Part shown: positions 34,301-42,249 of the stretch, piece by piece
How positions within the stretch are numbered: position 1 is the first letter of the stretch
How the letters are laid out: every line of letters starts with the position of its first letter
Origin: Aphodoplasma sp045541115
GTDB lineage: Bacteria; Bacillota; Clostridia; UBA1381; UMGS1253
Length of the DNA stretch: 64,000 nt
Direction of reading: 5' to 3'
NCBI GenBank assembly: GCA_045541115.1
Contig: JAZQIM010000011.1
Location: 88,463 to 152,462 of the forward strand
Notes under the pieces: model-generated
What the model saw: the letters and a program-made list of their open reading frames with translations, nothing else
Database searches by the model: none
What the model was told of the DNA's origin: nothing
Position numbers and translations under genes: made by a program

Positions 34301-34496
34301 TCTGATAAACGATGTCTTCACTCAATATCAGGCGCCCGAACTGGTGCTTTCGAAAAAACGTGCATACATTGCCGTAGCTTTCTATATTACTGTATGTATT
34401 ATTGCTTTTATTTCGTTTTATCCGGTTTTGTCGGGTATGAGTGTGCAAACAACGTATATAGATAGCTTAAGATGGTATAAAAGTTGGATTTTCTAA
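31344..34496 (+). CDS. Double GT-C glycosyltransferase: N-terminal mannosyltransferase-like module fused to PMT-type module
   Basis: A 1050-residue membrane protein with two GT-C halves. Residues 1-~440 form one multi-helix unit with a catalytic-loop-like TDITCFKAWAEMAF...FTDYPPGYIYVLY. After a basic cytoplasmic linker (~440-475), residues ~475-1050 form a second unit resembling bacterial protein O-mannosyltransferases (GT39): FDEIYHARTAYEHIHG, ENTHPPLGKILIARGI, DFMHFAQTRIATIDVY, the loop SSWFQWPVITRPIWYY and SLGNPFVWW. Such enzymes use polyprenyl-phosphate sugars and act on the outer membrane face. The following gene probably makes that donor. Fusion of two GT-C units in one chain is uncommon, and the acceptor is unknown. 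Confidence 0.85.
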   Translation: MLAIYLSAIGYALLFALVYHSFCKPALAKPQQPTKKLYPVLIILLCAFAVRIILAANNIYHKTDITCFKAWAEMAFKDGLNSFYTSDAFTDYPPGYIYVLYLIGALRYAFNLAYDSVLYTVLIKLPAIICDLITGFVLYKLLVKRTGSKIACSLSFLYLFNPAVIINSAVWGQVDSIYTLFVVAFIYYISEKKLLHACIFYTIGFLIKPQTVIFTPVLLVYLYQILFMGPNLSESRKESIKQIAISIVTCIVLLFVSFIPFTQNFDFMPIIKQYIATLSSYPYASVNAYNFFALFGGIWRDVNQMFLLLPYSAWSNVVIVLIVFVCIYFFIKRGGNVNLFMLGAFIITMMFTFAAKMHERYVFAAIILLFMAFSQKKDVRILFAAAFLSIGQFLNTAMVLYQDVMFSTTAPPAGAYVPIVSLINIAAFILLSYVMVTQRESVIKTAEEKVKKKIQKESTPFEYMRSEKKMQITRIDAIIMAAVTLIYSVVAFINLGDMKAPETLWTSEHVGEGIYVEFENTPNISSVKWFTGPYEEKDVLLLITTEDDSVIEAKQTLDSVFCWHEFSVGMNVKNVQVISLTPKAAIFELAFVDENNAVIAPSNISPIQIDRGINLLFDEQDTVPAVFSYKNGTYFDEIYHARTAYEHIHGLKAYENTHPPLGKILIARGILIFGMNPFGWRFVGTLFGALMLPCIYLFAKKLFKKTSVAFAAIMLMATDFMHFAQTRIATIDVYIVFFIILMYYFMYDYTTKSFYDTPFKKTLIPLALCGVSMGLGIATKWTGVYAAIGLAIMFFISFGRRIYEYKKIMSDPRTTKEQKRAVAPCKRYCTHTILWCILFFVIVPIIIYILSYIPYLRAPGMNGISSVIDNQFTMFSYHSQLKETHPFSSSWFQWPVITRPIWYYSGNITETTRETIVSLGNPFVWWIGIGALAYCIYKMLKNKSYNALFLIVAWLAQYLPWVGVSRVVFIYHYFTCVPFVVLMICYLINDVFTQYQAPELVLSKKRAYIAVAFYITVCIIAFISFYPVLSGMSVQTTYIDSLRWYKSWIF

Positions 34497-34515
34497 AAAG
34501 TGAGGTGCATATAAA

Positions 34516-35460
34516 ATGATTAAATACAGCATTGTCGTACCGCTTTATAACGAGGAGCTTGTCATTGAAGAGACGCACAAACGCCTATCAGAAGTGATGC
34601 TCTCTACGGGCGAAGAATACGAAATAATATTTGTAAATGACGGCAGCCGTGACAAAACATGCGAGCTTGCAAAACAGATTATGAAAAACGATTCTCATAT
34701 CTGTCTTATCAATTTCTCGCGAAACTTCGGACATCAGACTGCAATTACTGCCGGCATGGATAACGCAAGAGGTCAGGCAATCGTCGTAATTGACGCCGAT
34801 TTACAGGATCCGCCCGAAGTAATACTCGATATGATTCAAAAATGGAAACAGGGATATGACGTTGTGTATGGACGCCGCAGTGTACGCGAAGGCGAAACGG
34901 CATTTAAAAAGGTTACTGCAAAAGTGTTTTACCGTGTTTTATCTTCTCTTACAAGCATCGATATCCCTACCGATACGGGAGATTTCCGTTTAATTGACCG
35001 CAAAGTATGTGATGCGATGAAATCAATAAAAGAAAAAAACCGCTATGTTCGCGGTCTTGTAAGCTGGCTTGGTTTTAAACAGACTGACGTAACATATGTG
35101 CGCAAGCAGCGCTTTGCAGGCGAAACAAAATACCCTCTCAAAAAGATGCTTCGCTTCGCTTCGGATGCTATAACATCGTTTTCTACAAAGCCTTTAAAGC
35201 TTTCATCATACATCGGATACTCTCTTTCGCTCGCAAGCTTTGTATACCTTATTTACGTGATAATCAGAAAATTAACTGTCGGCGATTTTGATTCCGGTTG
35301 GGCATCAATAGTTGCTATAAGTCTGTTCTTTAACGGTGTTGTTTTGATCGCTCTCGGCATTATGGGCGAATATATAGGAAGAATATATGACGAGTGCAAA
35401 AACAGACCTCTATACGTTATTGCCGAAAAGCTCGGTTTTGATGAGAATACGGAGGAATAA
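34516..35460 (+). CDS. Polyprenyl-phosphate sugar synthase, GT2 (DPM1/GtrB-like)
   Basis: A 314-residue GT-A enzyme. The nucleotide-sugar site shows YSIVVPLYNEE, FVNDGSRDKT and the DADLQDPPEV metal motif (~95), followed by GRRSVREGE and the acceptor loop RFAGETKYPLKKM. Two C-terminal membrane helices (~235-300) anchor it. This family transfers a sugar from UDP/GDP-sugar to polyprenyl phosphate, giving the donor for GT-C enzymes. It lies 19 bases after the double GT-C gene, so the two very likely form one glycosylation module. Confidence 0.92.
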   Translation: MIKYSIVVPLYNEELVIEETHKRLSEVMLSTGEEYEIIFVNDGSRDKTCELAKQIMKNDSHICLINFSRNFGHQTAITAGMDNARGQAIVVIDADLQDPPEVILDMIQKWKQGYDVVYGRRSVREGETAFKKVTAKVFYRVLSSLTSIDIPTDTGDFRLIDRKVCDAMKSIKEKNRYVRGLVSWLGFKQTDVTYVRKQRFAGETKYPLKKMLRFASDAITSFSTKPLKLSSYIGYSLSLASFVYLIYVIIRKLTVGDFDSGWASIVAISLFFNGVVLIALGIMGEYIGRIYDECKNRPLYVIAEKLGFDENTEE

Positions 35461-35461
35461 T

Positions 35462-36304
35462 ATGCGAACTCTCGACTCAATTGAAATTACCAATGCAGTA
35501 AAAAAACTTTGTATGGATGCAAATTACTATCTTCCGTGCGACATAAAATCCGCATTAGAAAAATCGCGCGCTGCAGAAAAGTCGCATAGCGCAAAGTTAA
35601 TTCTTGACGACATTTTAAAAAATGCCGAAATTGCAAAAACGGATAATATGCCGATATGTCAGGATACGGGAATGGCTGTTTTTAAAGTTGAGATAGGCCA
35701 AAACGTACACATCAGCGGCAAAAATATTACCGATGCAATCAACGACGGCGTTATGCAGGGCTATCGTGACGGATATCTTCGAAAGTCCGTTGTGGCAGAC
35801 CCGCTCAGGCGCACAAACACAAATACAAATACCCCTGCGATAATTCACTATGACATAGTAGACGGCGATAAGGTCCGCATAACTTTTGCGCCAAAAGGCT
35901 TTGGCAGCGAAAATATGGGCGCACTTGCTATGTTAAAGCCCGCCCAAGGCATAGACGGCGTAATAGATTTCGTATTAAAAACAGTTGAAAACGCCGGCTC
36001 AAACCCTTGCCCGCCGATAGTTGTCGGTGTTGGAATTGGCGGCACGATGGAAAAAGCCGCATGCCTTGCAAAATACGCCCTTATGCGCCCCATCGACTCG
36101 AGAAACTCTGATGAGTTTTATGCCGACCTTGAAGATACGCTCCTTGAAAAAATAAATGAGCTCGGCATAGGTCCGCAGGGGCTTGGCGGAAGCACGAGCG
36201 CACTTGGCGTAAATGTCGAAGTGTTTGCGACACATATCGCAGGACTTCCTGTCTGTGTAAATATAAACTGTCACGCGACGCGCCATCTTCAAATTATTAT
36301 TTAA
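35462..36304 (+). CDS. fumA: Class I fumarate hydratase-type alpha subunit, without a beta partner
   Basis: A 280-residue iron-sulfur hydro-lyase alpha subunit (fumarase/L-tartrate dehydratase type). The [4Fe-4S] cysteines are expected at Cys in PICQDTGMA (~62), Cys in NPCPPIVVGVGIGG (~180) and Cys in INCHATRH near the end; all are present. Family length is normal. The beta subunit normally follows directly, but here the next gene is hpf and no beta subunit is in the window. ATG 35462 has a cggagg site and begins one base after the preceding gene's stop. Confidence 0.9.
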   Translation: MRTLDSIEITNAVKKLCMDANYYLPCDIKSALEKSRAAEKSHSAKLILDDILKNAEIAKTDNMPICQDTGMAVFKVEIGQNVHISGKNITDAINDGVMQGYRDGYLRKSVVADPLRRTNTNTNTPAIIHYDIVDGDKVRITFAPKGFGSENMGALAMLKPAQGIDGVIDFVLKTVENAGSNPCPPIVVGVGIGGTMEKAACLAKYALMRPIDSRNSDEFYADLEDTLLEKINELGIGPQGLGGSTSALGVNVEVFATHIAGLPVCVNINCHATRHLQIII

Positions 36305-36433
36305 TTTTTTGTTTATACTCAAAAAAATGTGGGTATATATATAGTACATAAAATTATTTAAAAACTAAACACGATTTTAGTAGCAAAAAACAACTCTTTG
36401 GTGTGAGTTTTTAAATAGAAGGAGTTGATGGTT

Positions 36434-36976
36434 ATGATGAACTTTATCATTACAGGTAGAAAGGTAGACGTTACGGACGGAATTCGCGACAGAATTCACA
36501 AGCGCCTCGGAAAGCTCGAAAAATACTTTAAGGACGAGCCTGAAGTTCGCGTAACACTCAGCGTTTCAAAAGACAGACAGACAATCGAAGTAACAATTTT
36601 CTCTAAAGGCGTTATTTATCGCGCTGAAGAAACTGATGCAGATTTGTATGTGGCTATCGATAAGGTTGTTGATGTTATTGAAAGACAGATGCGTCGCCAT
36701 AAGACGCACCTTGAAAAGAAGCTTAAAAAAGAAGCCCTTGATGCTCCGTATGAAGGCTTTGAGCCATTAGCAAAGGATATAGACGAAGAGGCTGAATTTA
36801 AGGTTGTAAAGGTTAAAAAATTTGCTTTTAAACCGATGAGCGTTGAAGAAGCAATCCTTCAGATGAATTTGCTCGGTCACACATTTTTTGTGTTTGACAA
36901 TTCTGAAAATGATGCGATAAGCATTGTGTACAAAAGAAAAGACGGCAATTATGCTTTGATTGAGCGCGAAGAATAA
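36434..36976 (+). CDS. hpf: Ribosome hibernation promoting factor, long form
   Basis: A ~180-residue long-type HPF. The N-terminal domain (FIITGRKVDVTDGIRDRIHKRLGKLEKYF...) binds the 30S decoding centre; a linker (~95-125) leads to the C-terminal dimerisation domain (KKFAFKPMSVEEAILQMNLLGHTFFVF...VYKRKDGNYALIE) that joins two 70S ribosomes into 100S. Start: aaggag at 36419-36424 favours ATG 36434 or 36437 over the earlier ATG 36428. It is preceded by a 130-base gap and followed by a strong hairpin. Confidence 0.95.
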   Translation: MMNFIITGRKVDVTDGIRDRIHKRLGKLEKYFKDEPEVRVTLSVSKDRQTIEVTIFSKGVIYRAEETDADLYVAIDKVVDVIERQMRRHKTHLEKKLKKEALDAPYEGFEPLAKDIDEEAEFKVVKVKKFAFKPMSVEEAILQMNLLGHTFFVFDNSENDAISIVYKRKDGNYALIEREE

Positions 36977-36998
36977 TATAAAAAATCATTAGTGTATA

Positions 36999-37039
36999 GC
37001 GGGCGCATACAGGGATGTCACTATTCCTGATGCGCCCGC
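36999..37039. other. Strong GC-rich hairpin between hpf and tcdA
   Basis: gcgggcgcatacagg (36999-37013) pairs with cctgatgcgcccgc (37026-37039) with one bulged base and a 12-base loop. There is no T run on either strand, so it is not a standard terminator. It could stabilise the hpf mRNA end or be a leader structure of tcdA. Confidence 0.6.
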
Positions 37040-37057
37040 ACTCGTATGAGATAAATT

Positions 37058-37792
37058 ATGGGAGTGAGGTTATTGAACGAACAATTTATACGAACTGCGC
37101 TGCTTATAGGCACAGGCGGCATAGAAAAGCTGCAAAATGCACATGTTGCGGTTTTTGGAATAGGCGGTGTCGGCTCTTTCGCTGCAGAAGCATTAGTGCG
37201 CGCAGGAGTGGGCACACTAGACTTTTTTGACAACGATACAGTCAGCCTGTCAAACATAAACCGCCAGCTTATCGCTCTTCACTCCACCGTGGGAAAAAGC
37301 AAGGTCGATGTAATGCGCGAGCGTGCACTCGATATAAATCCCGATGTGAAAATAAATGCATACAATACCTTTTATGACGCTACAAGCGCCGATAAATACG
37401 ATTTGTCGAAGTATTCTTACATAATAGATGCCATAGACACCGTCACATCAAAAATTTTGCTTATCGAGCGCGCATCTGAACTTAACGTACCGATTGTAAG
37501 CTGTATGGGCGCAGGAAACAAGCTTGATGCTTCGGCATTTGAAGTAAGCGATATATATAAGACGTCTATGTGTCCTTTGGCAAAGGTTATGCGATACGAG
37601 CTTAAGCGCCGCGGCATAAAAAAATTGAAGGTTGTGTATTCAAAGGAAAAACCACTCGTGCCAAAAGACGAATTTATAGAAATAGGAAAAATAAAAGGTA
37701 ACCGCACACCCCCGGGAAGCATATCATTTGCGCCTTCTGTGGCAGGGCTCATTTTAGCGGGCGAGGTTATACGTGATCTTACAGGTGCATAA
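37058..37792 (+). CDS. tcdA: tRNA threonylcarbamoyladenosine dehydratase
   Basis: A 244-residue ThiF/E1-like enzyme that cyclises t6A37 of tRNA to ct6A using ATP. The nucleotide-binding motif is VAVFGIGGVGSFAAEALVRAGVGTLDFFDNDTVSLSNINRQ (~28-68); IIDAIDTVTSKILLI and SCMGAGNKLD follow, and the C-terminus GSISFAPSVAGLILAGEVIRDL is typical. ATG 37058 has a weak ribosome site; TTG 37073 after gagtgagg is an alternative start. Monocistronic, convergent with the next gene. Confidence 0.92.
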   Translation: MGVRLLNEQFIRTALLIGTGGIEKLQNAHVAVFGIGGVGSFAAEALVRAGVGTLDFFDNDTVSLSNINRQLIALHSTVGKSKVDVMRERALDINPDVKINAYNTFYDATSADKYDLSKYSYIIDAIDTVTSKILLIERASELNVPIVSCMGAGNKLDASAFEVSDIYKTSMCPLAKVMRYELKRRGIKKLKVVYSKEKPLVPKDEFIEIGKIKGNRTPPGSISFAPSVAGLILAGEVIRDLTGA

Positions 37793-37810
37793 AAACAATT
37801 TTATAAAAAT

Positions 37811-37838
37811 AAAAAGGACGTATTTTACGTCCTTTTTT
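37811..37838. terminator. Bidirectional terminator after tcdA
   Basis: aaaaaggacgta / tacgtccttttt with a 3-base loop; flanked by A and T runs, serving both tcdA and the opposing operon. Confidence 0.88.
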
Positions 37839-38046
37839 AATCTATCGAAAAGTCCTCTTCACTATAGTTTGTATCCAGTGCGCCTCTTCTTCTGACCTTC
37901 TTTTTAAATATATCATATTTATATTTTTTGCACACATAATTATACTCTACTACGCCATATTTTTCACAAAGCACCTGATTCGTGCCGGGTATTAGCTCTG
38001 CCTTTTGGCAAAGAGCGCATTTAGGTTCAATATCCGGATCGTACAT
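37837..38046 (-). CDS. Small Cys-rich protein of unknown function
   Basis: A 69-residue protein with four cysteines in CALC...C...C arrangement (residues 10, 13, 27 and 39), suggesting a small zinc or iron-binding fold, followed by a basic stretch (KKYKYDIFKKKVRRRGALD). It resembles small conserved clostridial proteins, but I assign no function. It lies 29 bases behind tlyA and is probably the last gene of the OLE-oapA-dxs-tlyA operon. Confidence 0.75.
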   Translation of the reverse strand: MYDPDIEPKCALCQKAELIPGTNQVLCEKYGVVEYNYVCKKYKYDIFKKKVRRRGALDTNYSEEDFSID

Positions 38047-38075
38047 ATTATCAACCTCACATAATTATCTGCATT

Positions 38076-38891
38076 TTAGTGTCGCGTAAGAACTTCTTGG
38101 TGCGACTCATTTACTACGCTTTCTATTTGCTCATCGCTAATATTCATTGTGCCTTCCCCGCATTTAAGGTGCATCAAATATTCGATGTTTCCCTCCGGTC
38201 CTTTTATCGGCGAATACGTCAGTGCACACACATCAAACCCGTTTTCAACACCGTAGCGCGCGCATTTTTTTATAACATCAATATGGACAGTGCTATCACT
38301 TACGACGCCTTTATCTCCCACCTGCTCACGAAGTGCCTCAAACTGCGGTTTTACAAGCACTGCAGCCTGTCCGTCTTTAACCATAATTTGCTTCATGACG
38401 GGAAGTATAAGAGATAATGATATAAACGATACATCGACTGACACAAAATCAATAATATCGTCGAGCTGCTCACGCTTTAAAAAGCGCACATTAGTCCTTT
38501 CCATATTCACAACGCGACTGTCTTCACGAAGCTTCCATGCAAGCTGGCCATATCCGACATCGACACTGTAAACCTTTTTTGCACCATTTATAAGCATGCA
38601 ATCGGTAAAACCGCCTGTAGATGCGCCTATATCCATTGCGACCTTATCTTTAAGCTCGATTCCAAATTTTTCTATCGCCTTTTCAAGCTTCAAGCCGCCG
38701 CGGCTTACATATTTTCTGTTTTTATCACGCACTTCAATATGTGCATCCTCGCCTATCTTTTGTCCCGGCGTATCGCATCTTACCTCACCTATATATACCA
38801 CGCCACTCATAATAAGTGCTCTTGCCTGCACGATATCGTCGGCAAGTGCGTGCGATACTAAAAACTCATCGGCTCTAATCTTTTTTGCCAA
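38076..38891 (-). CDS. tlyA: TlyA-family 2'-O-ribose rRNA methyltransferase
   Basis: A ~271-residue protein with an N-terminal S4 RNA-binding domain (RADEFLVSHALADDIVQARALIMSGVVYIGE) and an FtsJ-like methyltransferase domain (MDIGASTGGFTDCMLINGAKKVYSVDVGYGQL, SVDVSFISLSLILP). TlyA methylates cytidines of 16S and sometimes 23S rRNA, and can influence capreomycin susceptibility. A TTG start at 38891 behind agagggg leaves a 4-base gap to dxs; an upstream TTG at 38915 would overlap dxs by 20 bases. The order dxs-tlyA behind OLE RNA is conserved in many Firmicutes. Confidence 0.92.
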   Translation of the reverse strand: MAKKIRADEFLVSHALADDIVQARALIMSGVVYIGEVRCDTPGQKIGEDAHIEVRDKNRKYVSRGGLKLEKAIEKFGIELKDKVAMDIGASTGGFTDCMLINGAKKVYSVDVGYGQLAWKLREDSRVVNMERTNVRFLKREQLDDIIDFVSVDVSFISLSLILPVMKQIMVKDGQAAVLVKPQFEALREQVGDKGVVSDSTVHIDVIKKCARYGVENGFDVCALTYSPIKGPEGNIEYLMHLKCGEGTMNISDEQIESVVNESHQEVLTRH

Positions 38892-38895
38892 ATTA

Positions 38896-40776
38896 CTAAC
38901 CCCTCTTTTTTTCAATTACATCTATAGCCCAGTTAAATATAGCTTCATCGTCCATCCTATATTTGTGATAAATATCTTCTGGTTTTGCCTGCGAAACAAA
39001 TTCGTCATAGCCACGATTTTCAAAAATTGCCATAACAGAGTTTTTCTCAAGCAAAAGTCCTATCGCCTCACCGACGCCGCCTTTCATTACGCCGTCTTCA
39101 AGAGTAAGCACAGCGAGCGTCTTTTTTGCAGATGCCAAAATAGTATCTTCATCAAGCGGATTTAGCGTAGAAAGATTTATTACCTCGGCGTATATGTTTT
39201 TTTGCTCAAGTTTTTTCGCTGCAGTTATCGCGTCAGACAGAAAATGACCTGCGCAAATTATCGTAACGTCATCGCCTGCACGCACAATACTACTTTTGCC
39301 AAATTTAAACTCAAGTTTCTCTCCAGTATACTGCTTGTTTGCGCGAGGATATCTGATAGCAATCGGTCCCTGATGATTACATATCGCATATCGCATCATC
39401 TGCTCAAGCTCATAAAAGCTTGACGGCGCAAGAATTGCCATGCCCGGAATCTGTCTCATAAATGCAATATCAAAAACGCCCTGATGCGTCTCTCCATCGC
39501 TGCCTACAATGCCCGCGCGGTCTATCGCAAATACTACGTGAAGGCCTTGCAGTGCAACATCGTGAATTATCTGGTCGTATGCTCTTTGTAAAAATGACGA
39601 ATATATACATACTACCGGTATAAAACCGCTTATTGCAAGTCCCGCCCCGCTCGTTACTGCGTGCGATTCACATATGCCGACGTCAAAAAATCGTTTAGGC
39701 ATCTCGTGTGCAAAGTACTTTAGTCCACTTCCAAGCGTCATCGCAGGGCTTATTGCAACAATCTTTTCATTTTCTTTTGCAAGCCGCAACAAATTGCGCC
39801 CAAATATCGCCGAATAATCCGCCGTATATTTTTTCCTTATGACACTGCCCGAATTTACGTCAAAACGTGATATGCCGTGAAATGCTTGTGGCTTCGTTTC
39901 AGCCGGCTTATATCCGTATCCTTTCTTCGTGCACACATGCACTATCACAGGGCCCTTCGTCTTTTTTGCATATTCAAGCATTTTCGATACCTTTTTTATA
40001 TTGTGTCCATCAACAGGCCCAAGATATGTAAAGCCAAGGTCTTCAAACATATTATCCTGCATCAGAACATGCTTTATAGTATCCTTTATTTTTCTTAAAA
40101 ACGACGATATCTTTTCGCCAAGCGGCAGCTTATCGAGTGCATGCTCCATTATATATTTAAATTTCACGTACGAGCCTCGTGTACGTATTTTTGATAAATA
40201 TTCACTCATACTGCCAACATTTTTGCTGATACTCATCTCGTTATCGTTTAGTATTACTATCAAATCATTTTTCGCATTTCCGGCATCACATATTGCCTCG
40301 TATGCAAGCCCACCCGTGAGTGCGCCATCGCCTATAAGCGCTATAACCTTATGCGTATCTTCGTTTAAGTCGCGTGCGCGCGCAAGTCCGAGCGCCGCCG
40401 AAATTGATGTAGAGCTATGGCCTGTATTAAAACTGTCGTATGCACTTTCCTGCGTTTTTGGAAAGCCGGAAAGCCCGCCTTCCTGCCTTAAAGTATCAAA
40501 CATATCTTTTCGTCCGCTTAAAATTTTATGAACATACGATTGATGGCCTACATCAAACACTATTTTATCTTCAGGCATATTAAAAACTCGGTGAAGTGCC
40601 ACTGTAAGCTCTACCACACCGAGATTTGAAGCGAGATGTCCTCCGGTCTTTGATACTGATTCAATTAAAAATTCGCGTATCTTTAAACACAATACATCAA
40701 GCTCATCTATACTCATCGATTTTAAATCTACCGGAAAATTGTACCCATCAAGACCTTTAATCATTGTATACACCAT
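38896..40776 (-). CDS. dxs: 1-Deoxy-D-xylulose-5-phosphate synthase
   Basis: A 626-residue thiamine-diphosphate enzyme, first step of the methylerythritol phosphate route to isoprenoids. TPP motif GDGALTGGLAYEAICDAGNAKNDLIVILNDN (~150-180) and the transketolase-like segments GICESHAVTSGAGLAISGF and AFIDRAGIVGSDGETHQGVFD are present. Normal length. The start may be ATG 40776 or ATG 40764 (MIKGLDGYNF); neither has a strong ribosome site. It lies 17 bases after oapA. Confidence 0.96.
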   Translation of the reverse strand: MVYTMIKGLDGYNFPVDLKSMSIDELDVLCLKIREFLIESVSKTGGHLASNLGVVELTVALHRVFNMPEDKIVFDVGHQSYVHKILSGRKDMFDTLRQEGGLSGFPKTQESAYDSFNTGHSSTSISAALGLARARDLNEDTHKVIALIGDGALTGGLAYEAICDAGNAKNDLIVILNDNEMSISKNVGSMSEYLSKIRTRGSYVKFKYIMEHALDKLPLGEKISSFLRKIKDTIKHVLMQDNMFEDLGFTYLGPVDGHNIKKVSKMLEYAKKTKGPVIVHVCTKKGYGYKPAETKPQAFHGISRFDVNSGSVIRKKYTADYSAIFGRNLLRLAKENEKIVAISPAMTLGSGLKYFAHEMPKRFFDVGICESHAVTSGAGLAISGFIPVVCIYSSFLQRAYDQIIHDVALQGLHVVFAIDRAGIVGSDGETHQGVFDIAFMRQIPGMAILAPSSFYELEQMMRYAICNHQGPIAIRYPRANKQYTGEKLEFKFGKSSIVRAGDDVTIICAGHFLSDAITAAKKLEQKNIYAEVINLSTLNPLDEDTILASAKKTLAVLTLEDGVMKGGVGEAIGLLLEKNSVMAIFENRGYDEFVSQAKPEDIYHKYRMDDEAIFNWAIDVIEKKRG

Positions 40777-40793
40777 CTTTTGTTTTTCTTTTT

Positions 40794-41384
40794 CTACCTT
40801 TTATTTCTCCTTGCCGGCACAAAAACTTTCTTTGCATAATATGCGATTTTCCCAATTATAAATACGATTGTATTGTTGTTTTTTATCGCAATTCCCTTTC
40901 CTGCCGCCTTTCCGCCAATCATGAGTGCTGCTACAATACCGGCAAAAATGAGGTTTAACAAGGTTGAATTCTGATTTGAAACTGCGCATATAGAAACGAC
41001 AATCGCCGTAGTCATTGCGCCGCTGATAATGCCCGCAATATCTCCTATTACGTCATTACACACACTTGAAATCTGCTGTGCACTTCGTATGATAGAAACA
41101 CTTTCCTTTGCACCGCTGATTTTCTTTGCTGCCATCGCGTGAAAAGGCTCTTCGCTTGCAGTAGATACCGCCATGCCTATTATATCAAACATAATTCCGA
41201 GCATAATTATAAAAAGCAGTACGACAATCGCCGTATATAATCCAAGCTCCTCAGCACCCGACGTAAGCACGCTCATCGTTACAGTCAAAAAAAATGCTAA
41301 TACTGTAACGATTAACGTCCATTTATGGCTGATTTTTACGTTTTGCCCGGCCGCTTTAACCTTTATCCCCTGACGTTTTCCCAA
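40794..41384 (-). CDS. oapA: OLE-associated protein A (OapA)-like membrane protein
   Basis: A 196-residue protein with about four membrane helices (~25-45, 50-75, 110-135, 140-165) and basic ends (MGKRQGIKVKAAGQNVKISHK; AYYAKKVFVPARRNKR). The central segment IGMAVSTASEEPFHAMAAKKISGAKESVSIIRSAQQISSVCNDVIGDIAGIISG resembles the DUF21 part of CNNM/CorB proteins but there are no CBS domains. Position directly behind a ~610-nt structured RNA and before dxs-tlyA is that of OapA, which binds OLE RNA at the membrane. The identification combines size, topology and context. Confidence 0.82.
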   Translation of the reverse strand: MGKRQGIKVKAAGQNVKISHKWTLIVTVLAFFLTVTMSVLTSGAEELGLYTAIVVLLFIIMLGIMFDIIGMAVSTASEEPFHAMAAKKISGAKESVSIIRSAQQISSVCNDVIGDIAGIISGAMTTAIVVSICAVSNQNSTLLNLIFAGIVAALMIGGKAAGKGIAIKNNNTIVFIIGKIAYYAKKVFVPARRNKR

Positions 41385-41427
41385 TTTTTTATCAACTCCA
41401 TAATATTTGTGTAAGCAGCATATAACT

Positions 41428-42039
41428 TACGGTGGCAGCCCACAAAGTAAATTTTACGGCTTGAGGTCAGGTAGGTTTTCCCAGAGTGCTGCCGAAATGT
41501 CGCCAAATCGGCGGTTTCCCTTTAAAGCGCTCTAAATATACGTTGCCGTATATATGACCTGATTGCCACTTAGTCCGCATTTCAATCCCTTATGCGCCAG
41601 CGAAGCAACAGTCTAGGAGGTTTCCTCTGCAGTCACATCTATTCTTAGCCTCTTTTGCAGCAGAAGTTTCAAACAGCGATAACAAATGCACATCGGCCAA
41701 CGTGCATCTGTCTGTCCGTTATCCCGACTCCTCCCACTCAAGGCAGGCTACACTGCACCCAGCACATATTGCACCGATATGCAGGTTTTATCCTATGTCG
41801 TAATTGCTTGGATACGGCTTATGCTCATATCCAGGGGCAACCACAAGAATAGGTCTCCACGGTAAAGGGGTTCGGTCCCTGCATGCCATTGCAAGCCGCC
41901 CCAAAACCTTAACTCCCAGCACCAACCCCGAACTGGGCGTTCAAAGCAAGCACCAGAAACTTCATCGATATGCCCTACGGCGGATTTTTAGGCCCGCCCT
42001 GGGAATAGACAGAGCTGACTAGAATACTGCGCCACCGTA
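41428..42039 (-). ncRNA. ole: OLE RNA (ornate, large, extremophilic)
   Basis: An about 612-base non-coding region, GC-richer than its surroundings, lies directly before oapA on the minus strand. Its ends pair in a closing helix: tacggtggc (minus, 42039-42031) with gccaccgta (41436-41428), and the following gcag pairs near ctgc. OLE RNAs are about 600-610 nt and sit before oapA, often with dxs and tlyA next; size, ends and neighbours all agree. It forms membrane-located complexes with Oap proteins and affects stress, alcohol and magnesium responses in Halalkalibacterium. Two open frames of 65-72 codons on the opposite strand are not genes. Exact ends are approximate. Confidence 0.85.
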
Positions 42040-42085
42040 TTTTATATGCCGCCTACTGCCAAACTCTATTGGTTACTACACTCAA

Positions 42086-42114
42086 ATAATATCATATCTT
42101 TTATTTTTTGTAAA
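42086..42114 (-). promoter_or_regulatory. Promoter of the OLE RNA operon
   Basis: On the minus strand TTTACA (42114-42109), 17 bases, TATTAT (42091-42086); predicted transcript start near 42079, about 40 bases before the closing helix. Confidence 0.65.
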
Positions 42115-42249
42115 GGCTTTTGTTATCCTAACTCACGCTCTGAGCATCGATACAAATAAAAATTTTATACGTTTTTTTCATTTTTCTGTTTGCTTTTTTA
42201 ATATTTGTGGTATACTATTTATAATATGAAATTATATGGAGGTGAAATT

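Noticed and set aside
41655..42022. Two open frames of 65 and 72 codons, plus the idea that the region is tmRNA.
   Set aside because: The frames lie opposite OLE RNA and lack ribosome sites. tmRNA was rejected because there is no tRNA-like end pair, no tag frame, and the neighbours are those of OLE.
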